DNA from: Yoonia sp. | GTDB lineage: Bacteria; Pseudomonadota; Alphaproteobacteria; Rhodobacterales; Rhodobacteraceae | Length of the DNA stretch: 64,000 bases | Direction of reading: 5' to 3' | Assembly: GCF_018402175.1 (NCBI RefSeq) | Contig: NZ_JAGYJK010000017.1 | Span: 372,001 to 436,000, forward strand | Part shown: in pieces, positions 27,491-36,307 of the stretch | How positions within the stretch are numbered: position 1 is the stretch's first letter | How the letters are laid out: each line of letters starts with the position of its first letter | Notes under the pieces: model-generated | The model's input: only the letters and a program-made list of their open reading frames with translations | Databases searched by the model: none | What the model was told of the DNA's origin: nothing | Translations under genes and position numbers: made by a program

Positions 27491-28295
27491 TCCGCGCATC
27501 GCACGGCTGATCACCCTGATCAGTGCAGCCTTGCAACCGCCTGCGGGGACGGGGCGGATCATGCTTGCGCTGTTGATGGGCGCTGTGTGCCATCTGCTGT
27601 TCGCCGCCGCCGTGCTGGCGATGATCGCGGCGATGTTCTTTGGGCTCAGCGAAAGTTTTGGCACCGTGCCGTGGCCTTGGGCGGCACTCGCCAATGCCGC
27701 ACTGATCGCACAATTCCCGTTGGCGCATTCGTTCTTTCTGACCCTGCGGGGCAGCACGTTTCTGACCCGCCTGATCCCCGGACCGCATGGCGCGACACTG
27801 GCCACGACCACCTATGCGATCATCGCATCAGCGCAATTGCTGGCGCTTTTCGCGCTTTGGACACCGTCGGGGATCATCTGGTGGCGCGCCGAAGGGGCGG
27901 CGTTCTGGGCGATCAGCGCCGCCTATGCCGCCAGCTGGCTGGTCCTGATCAAAGCCAGCTTTGATGCCGGTGCCGAGGTGCAGTCCGGCGCACTTGGCTG
28001 GATGTCGCTGATGGCGCGGATCAGGCCAGTGTTTCCCGACATGCCGACGCGGGGCCTGTTCGCACTGATCCGCCAGCCGATCTATGTGGCTTTCGCGCTG
28101 ACGCTCTGGACCGTGCCGGTCTGGACGCCGGATCAACTGGTGCTGGCGGTCAGCTATACCGCCTATTGCCTGCTGGCCCCGCGGATGAAGGAACGGCGCT
28201 TCGCGCGCCGCTATGGCGCGGAGTTTGCGCGCTACAAGGCGGATGTGCCCTATGCGCTACCGCGATTGAAAAAGGACAGACCCCATGCGCAATGA
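27480..28295 (+). CDS. Membrane protein, isoprenylcysteine methyltransferase/NnrU-like
   Basis: This 271-residue protein has six or so hydrophobic helices. The end carries the pattern of membrane-embedded methyltransferases of the ICMT/PEMT type: RQPIYVAFAL, then MKERRFARRYGAEFARYKADVPYAL, close to the E-E-x-x-L-x-x-x-[FY]-x-x-Y box. It may methylate a lipid or prenyl substrate, but activity is unproven. It overlaps both neighbours (11 bp each side), so it belongs to a coupled set from 25217 to 29594. Confidence 0.75.
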   Translation: MLADPRIARLITLISAALQPPAGTGRIMLALLMGAVCHLLFAAAVLAMIAAMFFGLSESFGTVPWPWAALANAALIAQFPLAHSFFLTLRGSTFLTRLIPGPHGATLATTTYAIIASAQLLALFALWTPSGIIWWRAEGAAFWAISAAYAASWLVLIKASFDAGAEVQSGALGWMSLMARIRPVFPDMPTRGLFALIRQPIYVAFALTLWTVPVWTPDQLVLAVSYTAYCLLAPRMKERRFARRYGAEFARYKADVPYALPRLKKDRPHAQ

Positions 28296-28990
28296 CCTGA
28301 CGATCTATGACACCTATGCCGACAAATGGTGGTCCGATGATATCCGCTGGGTCAGGACGCTGAAAAACCTTGTCCCCGGCCGGTTGAAACATTTCGACAG
28401 ACTGATCGACTGGCAGGGCAAGGATGTCCTTGATCTGGGCTGTGCGGGTGGTTTCATGGCCGAGGCTTTGGCCAAACGCGGCGCGCAGGTCACCGGCATC
28501 GACCCCGCCAGTGATGCGATCACCGCCGCGCGCCAGCATGCACAGGCGCGAAGGGCTGCGCATCGCCTATGACGTGGGCGTGGGCGAGGCGCTGCCCTAT
28601 GATGCCGCCGGTTTCGATGCTGTGGTCTGCGTCGACGTGCTGGAACATGTCACCGACCTGCAAAAAGTGATGTTTGAGGTCGCGCGCGTGCTGCGCCCCG
28701 GCGGGCTGTTTTTGTTCGACACGATCAACCGTAACCCGCTGGCGCGGCTGGCCACAATCACCGTGGCCGAGGATATCCTGCGCCTGCTGCCGCGCGGCAC
28801 GCATGATCCGGCGATGTTCATCAAGCCCGCCGAATTGCGCACCGCGATGGGGACGGCAGGGTTGGTGCCTTCGCGGTTTACCGGATTGGGACCGCGCGGG
28901 GTAAACCGGCGGCTTGACCTGACCTTTGGGCCCTTGCCGCTGACAGCAATCCTTTACATGGGCCATGCCCGCAAACCGGAGACGACATGA
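28285..28990 (+). CDS. ubiG: UbiG-like SAM-dependent O-methyltransferase (frameshifted)
   Basis: UbiG carries out both O-methylations of ubiquinone synthesis. The first frame shows YDTYADKWWSDD and the SAM loop VLDLGCAGGFMAEALA (residues 48-63). The second frame shows FDAVVCVDVLEHV, VLRPGGLFLFDTINR and a GPRGVNRRLDLTF end. The frame breaks near 28548-28556: GCGCGAAGGG where one base fewer joins H-A-Q-A to G-L-R-I. The total of 706 bp is 235 codons plus one. It may be the true UbiG or a paralogue; the neighbours (ABC1 kinase, membrane methyltransferase) fit quinone or lipid chemistry. Confidence 0.82.
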
Positions 28991-29379
28991 CCCTGACCCT
29001 TGCGATCCTTGCCACCGCGGTGCTGTTCGGCGGCATGGTGCTGTATTCCTTCGGCTTTGCGGCCTTTGTATTTTCCGCCCTGCCCGGCCCTGTGGCAAGT
29101 GCCGCATTGCGGCAGGCGTTTCCACATTTTTATCTGTTTGTTATCGGATCAGCGACGCTGGCTGCGGCATTTCTGGTCTGGCACGATCCCGTGGGTGCCG
29201 CGCTGCTGGCACTGATCGCGGTGACAACGGTGCCGGCACGACAAATCCTGATGCCTGCGATCAATACAGCCACCGACACGGGCGCAAAAGGCCGGTTCAA
29301 GGCGCTGCACGGGTTCAGCGTGGCAGTGACGCTGGCGCATATCGTGCTGGCGGGCGTCGTGCTGGCGCGGTTCGCATGA
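28987..29379 (+). CDS. DUF4149-type small membrane protein
   Basis: This 130-residue protein has four predicted membrane helices. The N-terminal FGGMVLYSFGFAAFVF and a central AALLALIAVTTVPARQ with the conserved N-T-A-T (PAINTATD) before a charged loop fit the DUF4149/TMEM205-like group. The function is unknown. Both ends overlap neighbours as ATGA. Confidence 0.75.
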   Translation: MTLTLAILATAVLFGGMVLYSFGFAAFVFSALPGPVASAALRQAFPHFYLFVIGSATLAAAFLVWHDPVGAALLALIAVTTVPARQILMPAINTATDTGAKGRFKALHGFSVAVTLAHIVLAGVVLARFA

Positions 29380-29594
29380 CCGGCACACCCGCCGGTCTGG
29401 ACCCTGCCACGATCAGCGAGATCATCGAAATGGCGCTGAGCGATCACACCAGTTTCGCCCAGATCCGCGATCTGCACGGCCTGTCCCCCGATCAGGTCAA
29501 AGCGCTGATGCGCCGCGAACTGGCCGCTGGCAGCTATCGTGCGTGGCGCAAACGCGTGCGCGAATTCGGTGACAGGCGGGCGAATTACAAATAA
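29376..29594 (+). CDS. TIGR03643-like small protein (72 aa)
   Basis: This 72-residue helical protein has the string EIIEMALSDHTSFAQI, the turn HGLSPDQVKALMRREL and the basic end SYRAWRKRVREFGDR, which I recognise as the TIGR03643/DUF2805 family. The layout resembles a helix-turn-helix, so nucleic-acid binding is possible. The function is unknown. It overlaps the DUF4149 stop as ATGA and is the last gene of the set. Confidence 0.75.
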   Translation: MTGTPAGLDPATISEIIEMALSDHTSFAQIRDLHGLSPDQVKALMRRELAAGSYRAWRKRVREFGDRRANYK

Positions 29595-29684
29595 ACCGCC
29601 CAACCAAGGTGCAAAACCGCGTTGATCGCGCCAGGCAGCCAAGTTTGCCCATGCGTTTCCTGATCTGTGTGATATTTCAAGATC

Positions 29685-32219
29685 ATGGACATCATTCTCA
29701 TCACAACGGTGATCGCGTCACTGTTTCTGCTGATCGGCGTGGCAGAGCCGCTGGCCGACCGGCTGCGCGTGCCGTTCACGGTGATCCTTGCCTTGCTGGG
29801 CGTGGCCATCGCCAGCGCTGCGCTGTTTTTCCTTCGCACCGATCTGACCAATGCGCTGAACCCGCTGGCCGAGGCGATCCTTGGCCTGCCGATCCGGTCC
29901 AACGTGTTCCTTTATGTATTCCTGCCGACACTGCTGTTTCAGGCGACCTTGGGGATGAACCTGCGGCGGATGCTGGACGACTGGGTGCCGATCCTTGTGC
30001 TGGCTGTGGTGGCGGTGGTTGTGGCCACAGTCTCGGTCGGCTTTGCGCTGTCCGTGGTCAGTGCCCTGCCGCTGGCCGCCTGCCTGTTGGTGGGGGCCAT
30101 CGTCTCGACAACCGATCCATCGGCGGTGGTGTCGAATTTCCGGTCGATTTCCGCACCGCAGCGGCTGAGCCGGATCATCGAAGGCGAAAGCCTGCTGAAC
30201 GATGCCGCCGCCATCGCGCTGTTCGGGCTGTTCATGGGATTCGTCATGCTGGGCGTCCCCGACCCCAATCTGGGCGAGGCGCTGGCACGGTTTCCGGTCC
30301 TGATCTTTGGTGGTGCCGTGGCGGGCTGGTTCGCGGCACGGGTCGCGGTCTGGCTGATGGCGCTGTTTGCACGGTTCGAACTGGCGCAGATCTCGGTATC
30401 CGTGGCGCTGCCCTATCTGGCCTATATCGGTGCGGAACAGATGATCGGTGCATCGGGCGTGATCGCGGTCGTGACAGCCGGGCTGACACTGAACCTGACC
30501 GGACCCAGCCGCCTGCCGCCGCAATCATGGACCAACCTGCGCGAGGTGTGGGGGCTGCTGGCGCATTGGGCAGGGGCGCTGATCTTTGTGCTGGCCGCGC
30601 TGTTCATCCCGCGTCTGCTGGAAGAGGCGCGCCCCAGCGATTTCGCCCTGATCGCCGTCGTCATCGTGGCGGCCATCGCCGCGCGCGTCGTGATCCTGTT
30701 CGGATTGCTGCCACTGCTGACACTGCTGCGGGCCTCGCCGCCCGTGGACCGGCCTTACCGTGTGGCGATCCTGTGGGGCGGGTTGCGCGGGGCGGTGACA
30801 CTGGCGCTGGCGCTGGCCGTCACCGAAAGCACGCGTGTCCCGCTGGAGGTCAAGCGCCTGGTCGGCATTCTTGCCACCGGTTTCACGTTGTTCACGCTGA
30901 TCGTGCAGGGGTCAAGCCTGCGCTGGGTGATCGCGCGATTGGGCCTTGACCGGCTGTCGCCCATCGACGACGCGCTGTCGCGGCAGGTGGTGGCCGTTGC
31001 ATTGCAGACCGTGCGCGAGGATGTGGCGCGCACGACCGAAAACTACGAACTCTCGCGCGAGATTGTCCGGTCAGAGGCAAAGCGGTTCGGCGAACGGCTG
31101 GATGATGCCGTCAAACAGGCCGAGGAAAGCGCCGATCTGCTGGACCGCGACCGGATCACGCTGGGGCTGATCGCGCTGGCGGGACATGAACGCGACACGA
31201 TCCTCGAGCGCGTGCGCGACAGGACAATTTCGGCACGGATGGCCGAACAGGTGCTGACCGATGCCGAACGCTTGATCGAAAGCGCGCGCCAGGGCGGGCG
31301 CAGCGGCTATCAGCGCGCGGCCAAACGGTCAGTCACCTATGGGCGGGCGTTCCGCGCGGCGGTGTTTCTGCATAACCGGCTGAAACTGTCGATACCGCTG
31401 GCGCGGATGACGGCGGACAGGTTCGAATACCTGCTGTCGCAACGGCTGATCCTGCGCGATCTGGACGTGTTCATCGACGGGCGTATCCGCCGCATTCACG
31501 GCCGTCGCGTGGCGGATTTGTTGCAGGAACTGCTGGCCCGCCGGATCGAGCTGGTGGAAACCGCGCTGGAAGGGCTGCGCCTGCAATATCCGGGCTATGC
31601 CGAAGAGCTGGAACGCCGGTTCATCCGGCGCACGGCGCTGCGTCTGGAAGAACGCGAATATGCCACGATGCGCGACGACGGGCTGATCGGGGCCGAGGTG
31701 TATACCACGCTGGCACAGGATCTGGCGCAGCGCAGGGCGGCGGCGGAAACGCGCCCGCCGCTGGACATAGCCCCGCAAAGGTCCGATCTGGTCCGGCAAT
31801 TGCCGCTGTTTGCCGATCTGGATGACGCCACGCTGAAACGACTGGGCCGCGCCTTTCAGACGATCTATGCCAATGCCGACGATATCCTGATCCGCAAGGA
31901 TAACGCCGCCAAACGGGTGTTCTTTATCGCCACGGGTGCCGTCGAATTGCAGGTCGCGGGCCAGACATGGCGGCTTGGCCCCGGCGAGATGTTCGGCCAG
32001 ATGGCGATCCTGATGCAGAAACGCCGCCGCGCCCTTGTGCGCGCGATTGCGCCATCCACCCTGCTGGTGCTGGACGAGGACCGGTTCCGCCGCCTGCTCA
32101 TGCGCAGCGACAGGTTGCAACAGGCTGTGCGCGCCAGCGCCGAAAAGCGCGGGATCGCGCCGGAACGGCTGCTGGCGGATATCACAGCGGCCACACCACC
32201 AGCAACAGCGGAAGACTGA
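29685..32219 (+). CDS. CPA1-type cation:proton antiporter with C-terminal cyclic-nucleotide-binding-like domain
   Basis: This 844-residue inner-membrane antiporter has about 12 helices in residues 1-405. TTDPSAVV (about 144-151), followed by GESLLNDAAAIALF with the Asn-Asp pair of NhaP-like exchangers, marks the transport core. Residues 410-690 form a long cytoplasmic helical region. Residues about 705-815 resemble a cNMP-binding domain (LPLFADLDDATLKRL, FFIATGAVEL, LGPGEMFGQMAIL). This layout matches plant SOS1-like and bacterial NhaP-cNBD exchangers that couple Na+/H+ exchange to a cytoplasmic ligand. The phosphate-binding RxA pair is not obvious, so ligand binding is open. Confidence 0.9.
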   Translation: MDIILITTVIASLFLLIGVAEPLADRLRVPFTVILALLGVAIASAALFFLRTDLTNALNPLAEAILGLPIRSNVFLYVFLPTLLFQATLGMNLRRMLDDWVPILVLAVVAVVVATVSVGFALSVVSALPLAACLLVGAIVSTTDPSAVVSNFRSISAPQRLSRIIEGESLLNDAAAIALFGLFMGFVMLGVPDPNLGEALARFPVLIFGGAVAGWFAARVAVWLMALFARFELAQISVSVALPYLAYIGAEQMIGASGVIAVVTAGLTLNLTGPSRLPPQSWTNLREVWGLLAHWAGALIFVLAALFIPRLLEEARPSDFALIAVVIVAAIAARVVILFGLLPLLTLLRASPPVDRPYRVAILWGGLRGAVTLALALAVTESTRVPLEVKRLVGILATGFTLFTLIVQGSSLRWVIARLGLDRLSPIDDALSRQVVAVALQTVREDVARTTENYELSREIVRSEAKRFGERLDDAVKQAEESADLLDRDRITLGLIALAGHERDTILERVRDRTISARMAEQVLTDAERLIESARQGGRSGYQRAAKRSVTYGRAFRAAVFLHNRLKLSIPLARMTADRFEYLLSQRLILRDLDVFIDGRIRRIHGRRVADLLQELLARRIELVETALEGLRLQYPGYAEELERRFIRRTALRLEEREYATMRDDGLIGAEVYTTLAQDLAQRRAAAETRPPLDIAPQRSDLVRQLPLFADLDDATLKRLGRAFQTIYANADDILIRKDNAAKRVFFIATGAVELQVAGQTWRLGPGEMFGQMAILMQKRRRALVRAIAPSTLLVLDEDRFRRLLMRSDRLQQAVRASAEKRGIAPERLLADITAATPPATAED

Positions 32220-32480
32220 CCGCGACAACCACCCGTTCAAGCGGCAGGCCCAGACGCCAGTCATCGCCGAAACCGCCCCCCCCCGGGGGCCAAGGATCAG
32301 CGTGTTGTTCTGGTGCCCGATCGGCGCCAGCAACGCGCAGGACGCGCCAATCGCCACCGCCATCAGGAAACTGTCGGGATTCACACCCAAGCTCGCCGCG
32401 ATCCCGACGGCAATGGGGCAAAGGACAGCCGCCGTGGCGGCGGTATTCATCACATCGGACAGGCAGAGGCATCGGTCCAA
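32182..32480 (-). pseudogene. SLC13/DASS-family transporter remnant (C-terminal end only)
   Basis: The first frame reads LSDVMNTAATAAVLCPIA and AIGASCALLAPIGHQNNTL, the conserved second half of sodium/dicarboxylate- or sulfate-type carriers. After a GGGGGGGGG run (plus-strand C run at 32276-32284) the homology moves to another frame: FGDDWRLGLPLE and a last helix VSLPLLLVVWPL. Only about 95 of the normal 430-600 residues remain; the break is 10 bp from a dispersed repeat. The 3' end overlaps the antiporter gene by 38 bp. This truncation cannot be explained by one base error, so it is a true remnant. Confidence 0.75.
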
Positions 32481-32489
32481 AAGATCAAT

Positions 32490-32522
32490 GCCTCCGGCGG
32501 GGATATTTGGGCTCGGAAGATG
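32490..32522 (-). repeat. 33-bp dispersed element, copy 2
   Basis: Read on the minus strand it is identical over 33 bases to 2279-2311. It lies 8 bp past the Usp stop and directly at the 5' edge of the SLC13 remnant, so it marks a likely rearrangement junction. Confidence 0.85.
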
Positions 32523-32530
32523 GGAAAGCG

Positions 32531-33391
32531 TCAGCGCATCAGCACGACCGGCACCTTGCAGGCGCGGATCATCGCCGTGGTGGTGGACCCGATCACAAGG
32601 CTGCGAATCCGGCTGTGCCCGTAGGCCCCCATCACCAGCATGTCGAAACCTTGGGTCTCCACCAGATCGGCCAGTGCCTTTTCAGGCTGGCCCGGCAGGA
32701 CGGATGTTTCAGCATTCAGCCCTGCGGCTTTCAGCATCGCCTTGGCATTGGCAAGGCCTTTGTCCACCTCGGCCGAGGCTGCGCCAACGGTGACGACATG
32801 GATCGCCAGCCCCTGAAACAGCGGGCTGCGCGCGATGTGATCCACCGCTTTCATCGCGGATGCGCCGCCGTCATAGGCGACCAGCACGCGTGCAATCGGC
32901 TTGAAGGCGCGCGCGGCCACGAACACGGGGCGCGTGCTGGTGCGCACGATCCGTTCTAGGTTGGACCCCAGATGGCCCTTGGCGAAATCCGCATCCTCGC
33001 CACGTTTGCCGACGATGATGACGCGGGCATCGCCTTCGACTTCGGCAACCGCTTCGACCACGTCGCCGTGGCGCAGGCGGGTGCTGATATCGGTGACGCC
33101 GTCCTTGTCCAGTATGGCCTGCGCATCGTCCAGAATGGCACGGCCACGCTGGCTCATCAGTTTGGAGCGTTGCGCGTCAAGCTCGGCCAGTTCCTGCAAC
33201 AGCGCCGTGCGCGCGCCCAGCGAAATCGCGCCGGAATGGTCGCGCTTGCCCGATGTGTCGCGTGGGCCCAGCACATGGATCAGGTCCACCGCAGCCCCCG
33301 TGCGATCCGCGATCCAGGCGGCATGGTGGCAGACGCTTTGCGCATAAATCGACCCGTCGATGAAGGCCACGATCTTTTGTGTCGGTGTCAT
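32531..33391 (-). CDS. Tandem universal stress protein
   Basis: This 286-residue protein has two Usp folds. The first (1-155) begins KIVAFIDGSIYAQS and ends GKRGEDADFAKGHLGS. The second (about 165-286) begins RVLVAYDGGASAMKA and ends GAYGHSRIRSLVIGSTT, the G-2x-G-9x-G-S/T motif for ATP binding. Such tandem proteins respond to energy or oxidative stress. The gene starts 10 bp after the SulP stop and is co-transcribed with it. Confidence 0.9.
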   Translation of the reverse strand: MTPTQKIVAFIDGSIYAQSVCHHAAWIADRTGAAVDLIHVLGPRDTSGKRDHSGAISLGARTALLQELAELDAQRSKLMSQRGRAILDDAQAILDKDGVTDISTRLRHGDVVEAVAEVEGDARVIIVGKRGEDADFAKGHLGSNLERIVRTSTRPVFVAARAFKPIARVLVAYDGGASAMKAVDHIARSPLFQGLAIHVVTVGAASAEVDKGLANAKAMLKAAGLNAETSVLPGQPEKALADLVETQGFDMLVMGAYGHSRIRSLVIGSTTTAMIRACKVPVVLMR

Positions 33392-33401
33392 ATCCGTCTC
33401 C

Positions 33402-34889
33402 TCAATGCGCCATCAACTTGTCTATCGCGCCCGGCTTGTCGTGGATGGCCAGCTTGTCGACGATGGTTTCCGTCGCTTCGTTCATGCCGACGATATCCAC
33501 CTCGGCCCCGTCGCGGCGGAATTTCAGCACCGCCATGTCCAGCGCCTGCACCGAACTGATGTCCCAGATATGCGCGCGGCTGACGTCGATCACGACCCTG
33601 TCCAGCGCCTCTTTGAAGTCGAAGGCGTTCATGAAATCTTCGACCGAGCCATAGAACAGCTGGCCTTCGACGACATAGGTCCGTTCGCGCCCGTCCTTCG
33701 AAACCGTCGTCGTGACCTTGAACAATTGCGCGATCTTGCCGGCAAAGAATATCCCCGAAAGCAGCACGCCGACCAGCACCCCGATGGCAAGGTTGTGGGT
33801 ATAGACCACCGTCACCACCGTGGCGATCATGACGACAGACGAGGATTGCGGATGCGTGCGCAGTGCCTTGATCGAGGACCAAGAAAAGGTGCCAATGCTG
33901 ACCATGATCATGATCGCGACCAATGCCGCCATCGGGATCTGGCTGACCAGATCGCCCAGACCCACCACCATGATCAGCAGGATCACACCGGCGGCAAAGC
34001 ATGACAGCCGCCCGCGCCCGCCGGATTTGACGTTGATGATCGACTGGCCGATCATCGCGCAGCCTGCCATGCCGCCGATGAACCCCGTTGCGGTGTTGGC
34101 GATGCCTTGGCCGATACATTCCTGATTGCGGTTGGATTTCGTGTCGGTCAGGTCATCGACGATGTTCTGGGTCATCAGGCTTTCCAGCAGGCCGACGATA
34201 GCGACCGCGATGGAATAGGGCAGGATGATCATCAGCGTCTCCAGCGTCAGCGGGATCTGCGGGATCAGGAACACCGGCAGCGTATCGGGCAGATCACCCA
34301 TATCGCCCACGGTGCGCACGTCCCAACCGAAGACCATCACCAGCGCGGTCAGCACCACGATGGTGACCAGAGGTGAAGGGATGGCCTTGGTGATCAGCGG
34401 GAACAGATAGATGATCGCAAGGCCGCCTGCCACCAGCACATAGGTCAGCCATGTCACGACGCCGGGGTCAAGCTCGGGCAATTGCGCCATGAAGATCAGA
34501 ATCGCCAGCGCATTCACAAAACCTGTCATTACCGATTTCGACACATAGCGCATCACAAAGCCCAGCCGCAGGATACCCGCGCCGATCTGGATCAGTCCCG
34601 CCAGCACGGTCGCGGCCAGCAGATATTCCAGCCCGTAATCGCGCACCAAGGTCACCATCAGAACGGCGGTCGCTGCGGTGGCGGCCGAGATCATGCCGGG
34701 CCGCCCGCCCGTGATCGCGGTCAGCACCGCGATGGAAAAGCTGGCATAAAGCCCGACCTTGGGGTCCACGCCCGCGATGATCGAAAAGGCGATTGCCTCG
34801 GGGATCAGGGCAAGGGCGACGACCAGCCCCGCCAACAGGTCAGCGCGGATATTGCCCGTCCACTGGGCGCGGTACGCATCGAGAGACAT
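33402..34889 (-). CDS. SulP-family inorganic anion transporter with STAS domain
   Basis: This 495-residue membrane protein has about 12 helices and the SulP signature [20 protein letters not shown] near residues 46-65. The cytoplasmic STAS domain is at about residues 395-490, including [20 protein letters not shown]. Substrates in the family are sulfate, bicarbonate or other anions; [11 protein letters not shown] and [11 protein letters not shown] are strongly conserved in bicarbonate- or sulfate-type members, but the ion cannot be chosen from sequence. The start is one of two adjacent ATGs (34889 or 34892), behind GGAAAG. Confidence 0.9.
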   Translation of the reverse strand: MSLDAYRAQWTGNIRADLLAGLVVALALIPEAIAFSIIAGVDPKVGLYASFSIAVLTAITGGRPGMISAATAATAVLMVTLVRDYGLEYLLAATVLAGLIQIGAGILRLGFVMRYVSKSVMTGFVNALAILIFMAQLPELDPGVVTWLTYVLVAGGLAIIYLFPLITKAIPSPLVTIVVLTALVMVFGWDVRTVGDMGDLPDTLPVFLIPQIPLTLETLMIILPYSIAVAIVGLLESLMTQNIVDDLTDTKSNRNQECIGQGIANTATGFIGGMAGCAMIGQSIINVKSGGRGRLSCFAAGVILLIMVVGLGDLVSQIPMAALVAIMIMVSIGTFSWSSIKALRTHPQSSSVVMIATVVTVVYTHNLAIGVLVGVLLSGIFFAGKIAQLFKVTTTVSKDGRERTYVVEGQLFYGSVEDFMNAFDFKEALDRVVIDVSRAHIWDISSVQALDMAVLKFRRDGAEVDIVGMNEATETIVDKLAIHDKPGAIDKLMAH

Positions 34890-35020
34890 CATGTAAATCT
34901 TTCCTGTCCGGCCGCAGCGCGCCGGCAACGTCTGGTGTTGACAGGTTGTCCGGCGGATAGGCGGCCGGAAGAGCCACCCGAGGTCATCCCCGGGTCCATG
35001 TTTACAGGTTGTGCTATACA

Positions 35021-35103
35021 CGAAACGACGCCCGCGCCAAGTCTTTGTGGCCAATAAGGCGCGGCAGGCATTTACGCGCCCCTGCGTTTGCGGGGTTTCT
35101 TTT
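35021..35103 (+). ncRNA. Candidate structured leader or small RNA
   Basis: There are two stems. Stem 1 pairs CCGCGCC (35032-35038) with GGCGCGG (35058-35064) around a 19-base loop. Stem 2 pairs CCCC (35079-35082) with GGGG (35092-35095), extended inside by GC/GC with one bulged T, and is followed by TTTCTTTT (35096-35103), an intrinsic-terminator form. TATACA at 35015-35020 could be the -10 box, but no good -35 was found. It ends 50 bp before a 2-hydroxyacid dehydrogenase. It could be a terminating riboswitch or attenuator, or a small RNA. No known family was recognised. Confidence 0.35.
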
Positions 35104-35152
35104 CCCGTCGGGTTCCGCCCACAATGGGACGACCCCTAGGAAAGACGATGCC

Positions 35153-36118
35153 ATGACCACCAAACCCACCCTGCTGATCCCCCGCAAGCTGGCCGACGCC
35201 GTGCTGGATCGCGCGCGTGACAGCTATAACGTGATTCTGAACGCGGACGACCATGTCCTGACGCGCGATGAACTGATCGCCGCCTGCCAAAATGTCGATG
35301 CCGTCCTGCCCTGCCATTCGGAACATTTCAGCGCGGATGTCATCGCCGCCCTGCCCGACCGGCTGCGCATCATCGCCAACCATTCCGTCGGCGTCGATCA
35401 TGTCGATCTGCCCGCCGCCAAGGCGCGCGGGATCGTCGTGACGAACACGCCCGATGTGCTGTCAGATGCCACTGCCGAAATTGCCATGCTGTGCATGCTG
35501 GGTGCCGCGCGGCGCGGGTCCGAAGGCGACCGGATGGTGCGCGAAGGGCGCTGGAATTTCTGGTCGCCGTCTTTCATGGTCGGCAGGCAGGTCACCGGAC
35601 GCCGATTCGGCGTGCTGGGCATGGGCCGTGTCGGCCAGATCACGGCAGACCGCGCGCGCGGCTTCGGGATGGAAATCCATTACCACAACCGCAGCCGCCT
35701 GAGCCCCGACAAGGAAAAAGGCGCTGTGTTTCACGACACGATCGACAGCCTGCTGGCGGTGTCGGATGTGTTGTCGCTGCATTGTCCGGCCAGTGCCGAC
35801 ACCACCGGCCTGATCAACGCCCGCACATTGGCGCTGCTGCCGGAACGGGCGATTCTGGTGAATACCGCACGCGGCGCGCTGGTGGACGAAGACGCGCTGG
35901 TCGCAGCACTGAAAAGCGGGCGGTTGTTCGCAGCGGGACTTGATGTGTTCCGCACCGAACCGGGCGGCAACCCCGCGCTGGCAGAGCTGGATAATGTGTT
36001 CATGCTGCCGCATATCGGATCTGCCACATTCGAGACGCGCGATGCGATGGGATTCCGTGCGCTCGACAACCTTGATTCATTTTTTGCCGGGGCGGCACCG
36101 CTTGACCGTCTGGTGTGA
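35153..36118 (+). CDS. D-isomer-specific 2-hydroxyacid dehydrogenase
   Basis: This 321-residue enzyme of the glyoxylate/hydroxypyruvate-reductase or D-glycerate-dehydrogenase type has NSVGVDHVDL, the NAD loop GMGRVGQ (in FGVLGMGRVGQITA, about residues 152-165), the catalytic Arg in NTARGALVDEDAL and the His of LPHIGSAT. It reduces or oxidises a short 2-hydroxyacid. The ATG at 35153 has AGGAAAG at 35138-35144. The spacer before it (34890-35152) carries the candidate structured RNA and also the SulP promoter on the other strand. Confidence 0.9.
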   Translation: MTTKPTLLIPRKLADAVLDRARDSYNVILNADDHVLTRDELIAACQNVDAVLPCHSEHFSADVIAALPDRLRIIANHSVGVDHVDLPAAKARGIVVTNTPDVLSDATAEIAMLCMLGAARRGSEGDRMVREGRWNFWSPSFMVGRQVTGRRFGVLGMGRVGQITADRARGFGMEIHYHNRSRLSPDKEKGAVFHDTIDSLLAVSDVLSLHCPASADTTGLINARTLALLPERAILVNTARGALVDEDALVAALKSGRLFAAGLDVFRTEPGGNPALAELDNVFMLPHIGSATFETRDAMGFRALDNLDSFFAGAAPLDRLV

Positions 36119-36307
36119 TCAACTTGGCAGTCGGGTGTCATCAGCCGCACCACCGAACGCCTTTGAGTTGTATCAAATCTTAATTTTCTGACGTGTTAGC
36201 GCAAACGCATGGCCAAAGGGCGCTTCGACACTTGCTTTTCGAAAATTGGTGATTAAACCTGACCACCTCGATGTCTTTTGGCAGCGAAACATATCTGGGA
36301 GGATACA

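Noticed and set aside
25760..27811. 683-codon open frame on the minus strand
   Set aside because: It is antisense to three well-supported plus-strand genes (ABC1 kinase, flavoprotein, membrane protein), is rich in Arg/Gln/His as expected for a GC-rich mirror frame, and has no recognisable domain.
34936..34964. TTGACA at 34936 as a promoter for the 2-hydroxyacid dehydrogenase
   Set aside because: No -10-like hexamer occurs at 16-18 bp (GCGGCC is there).
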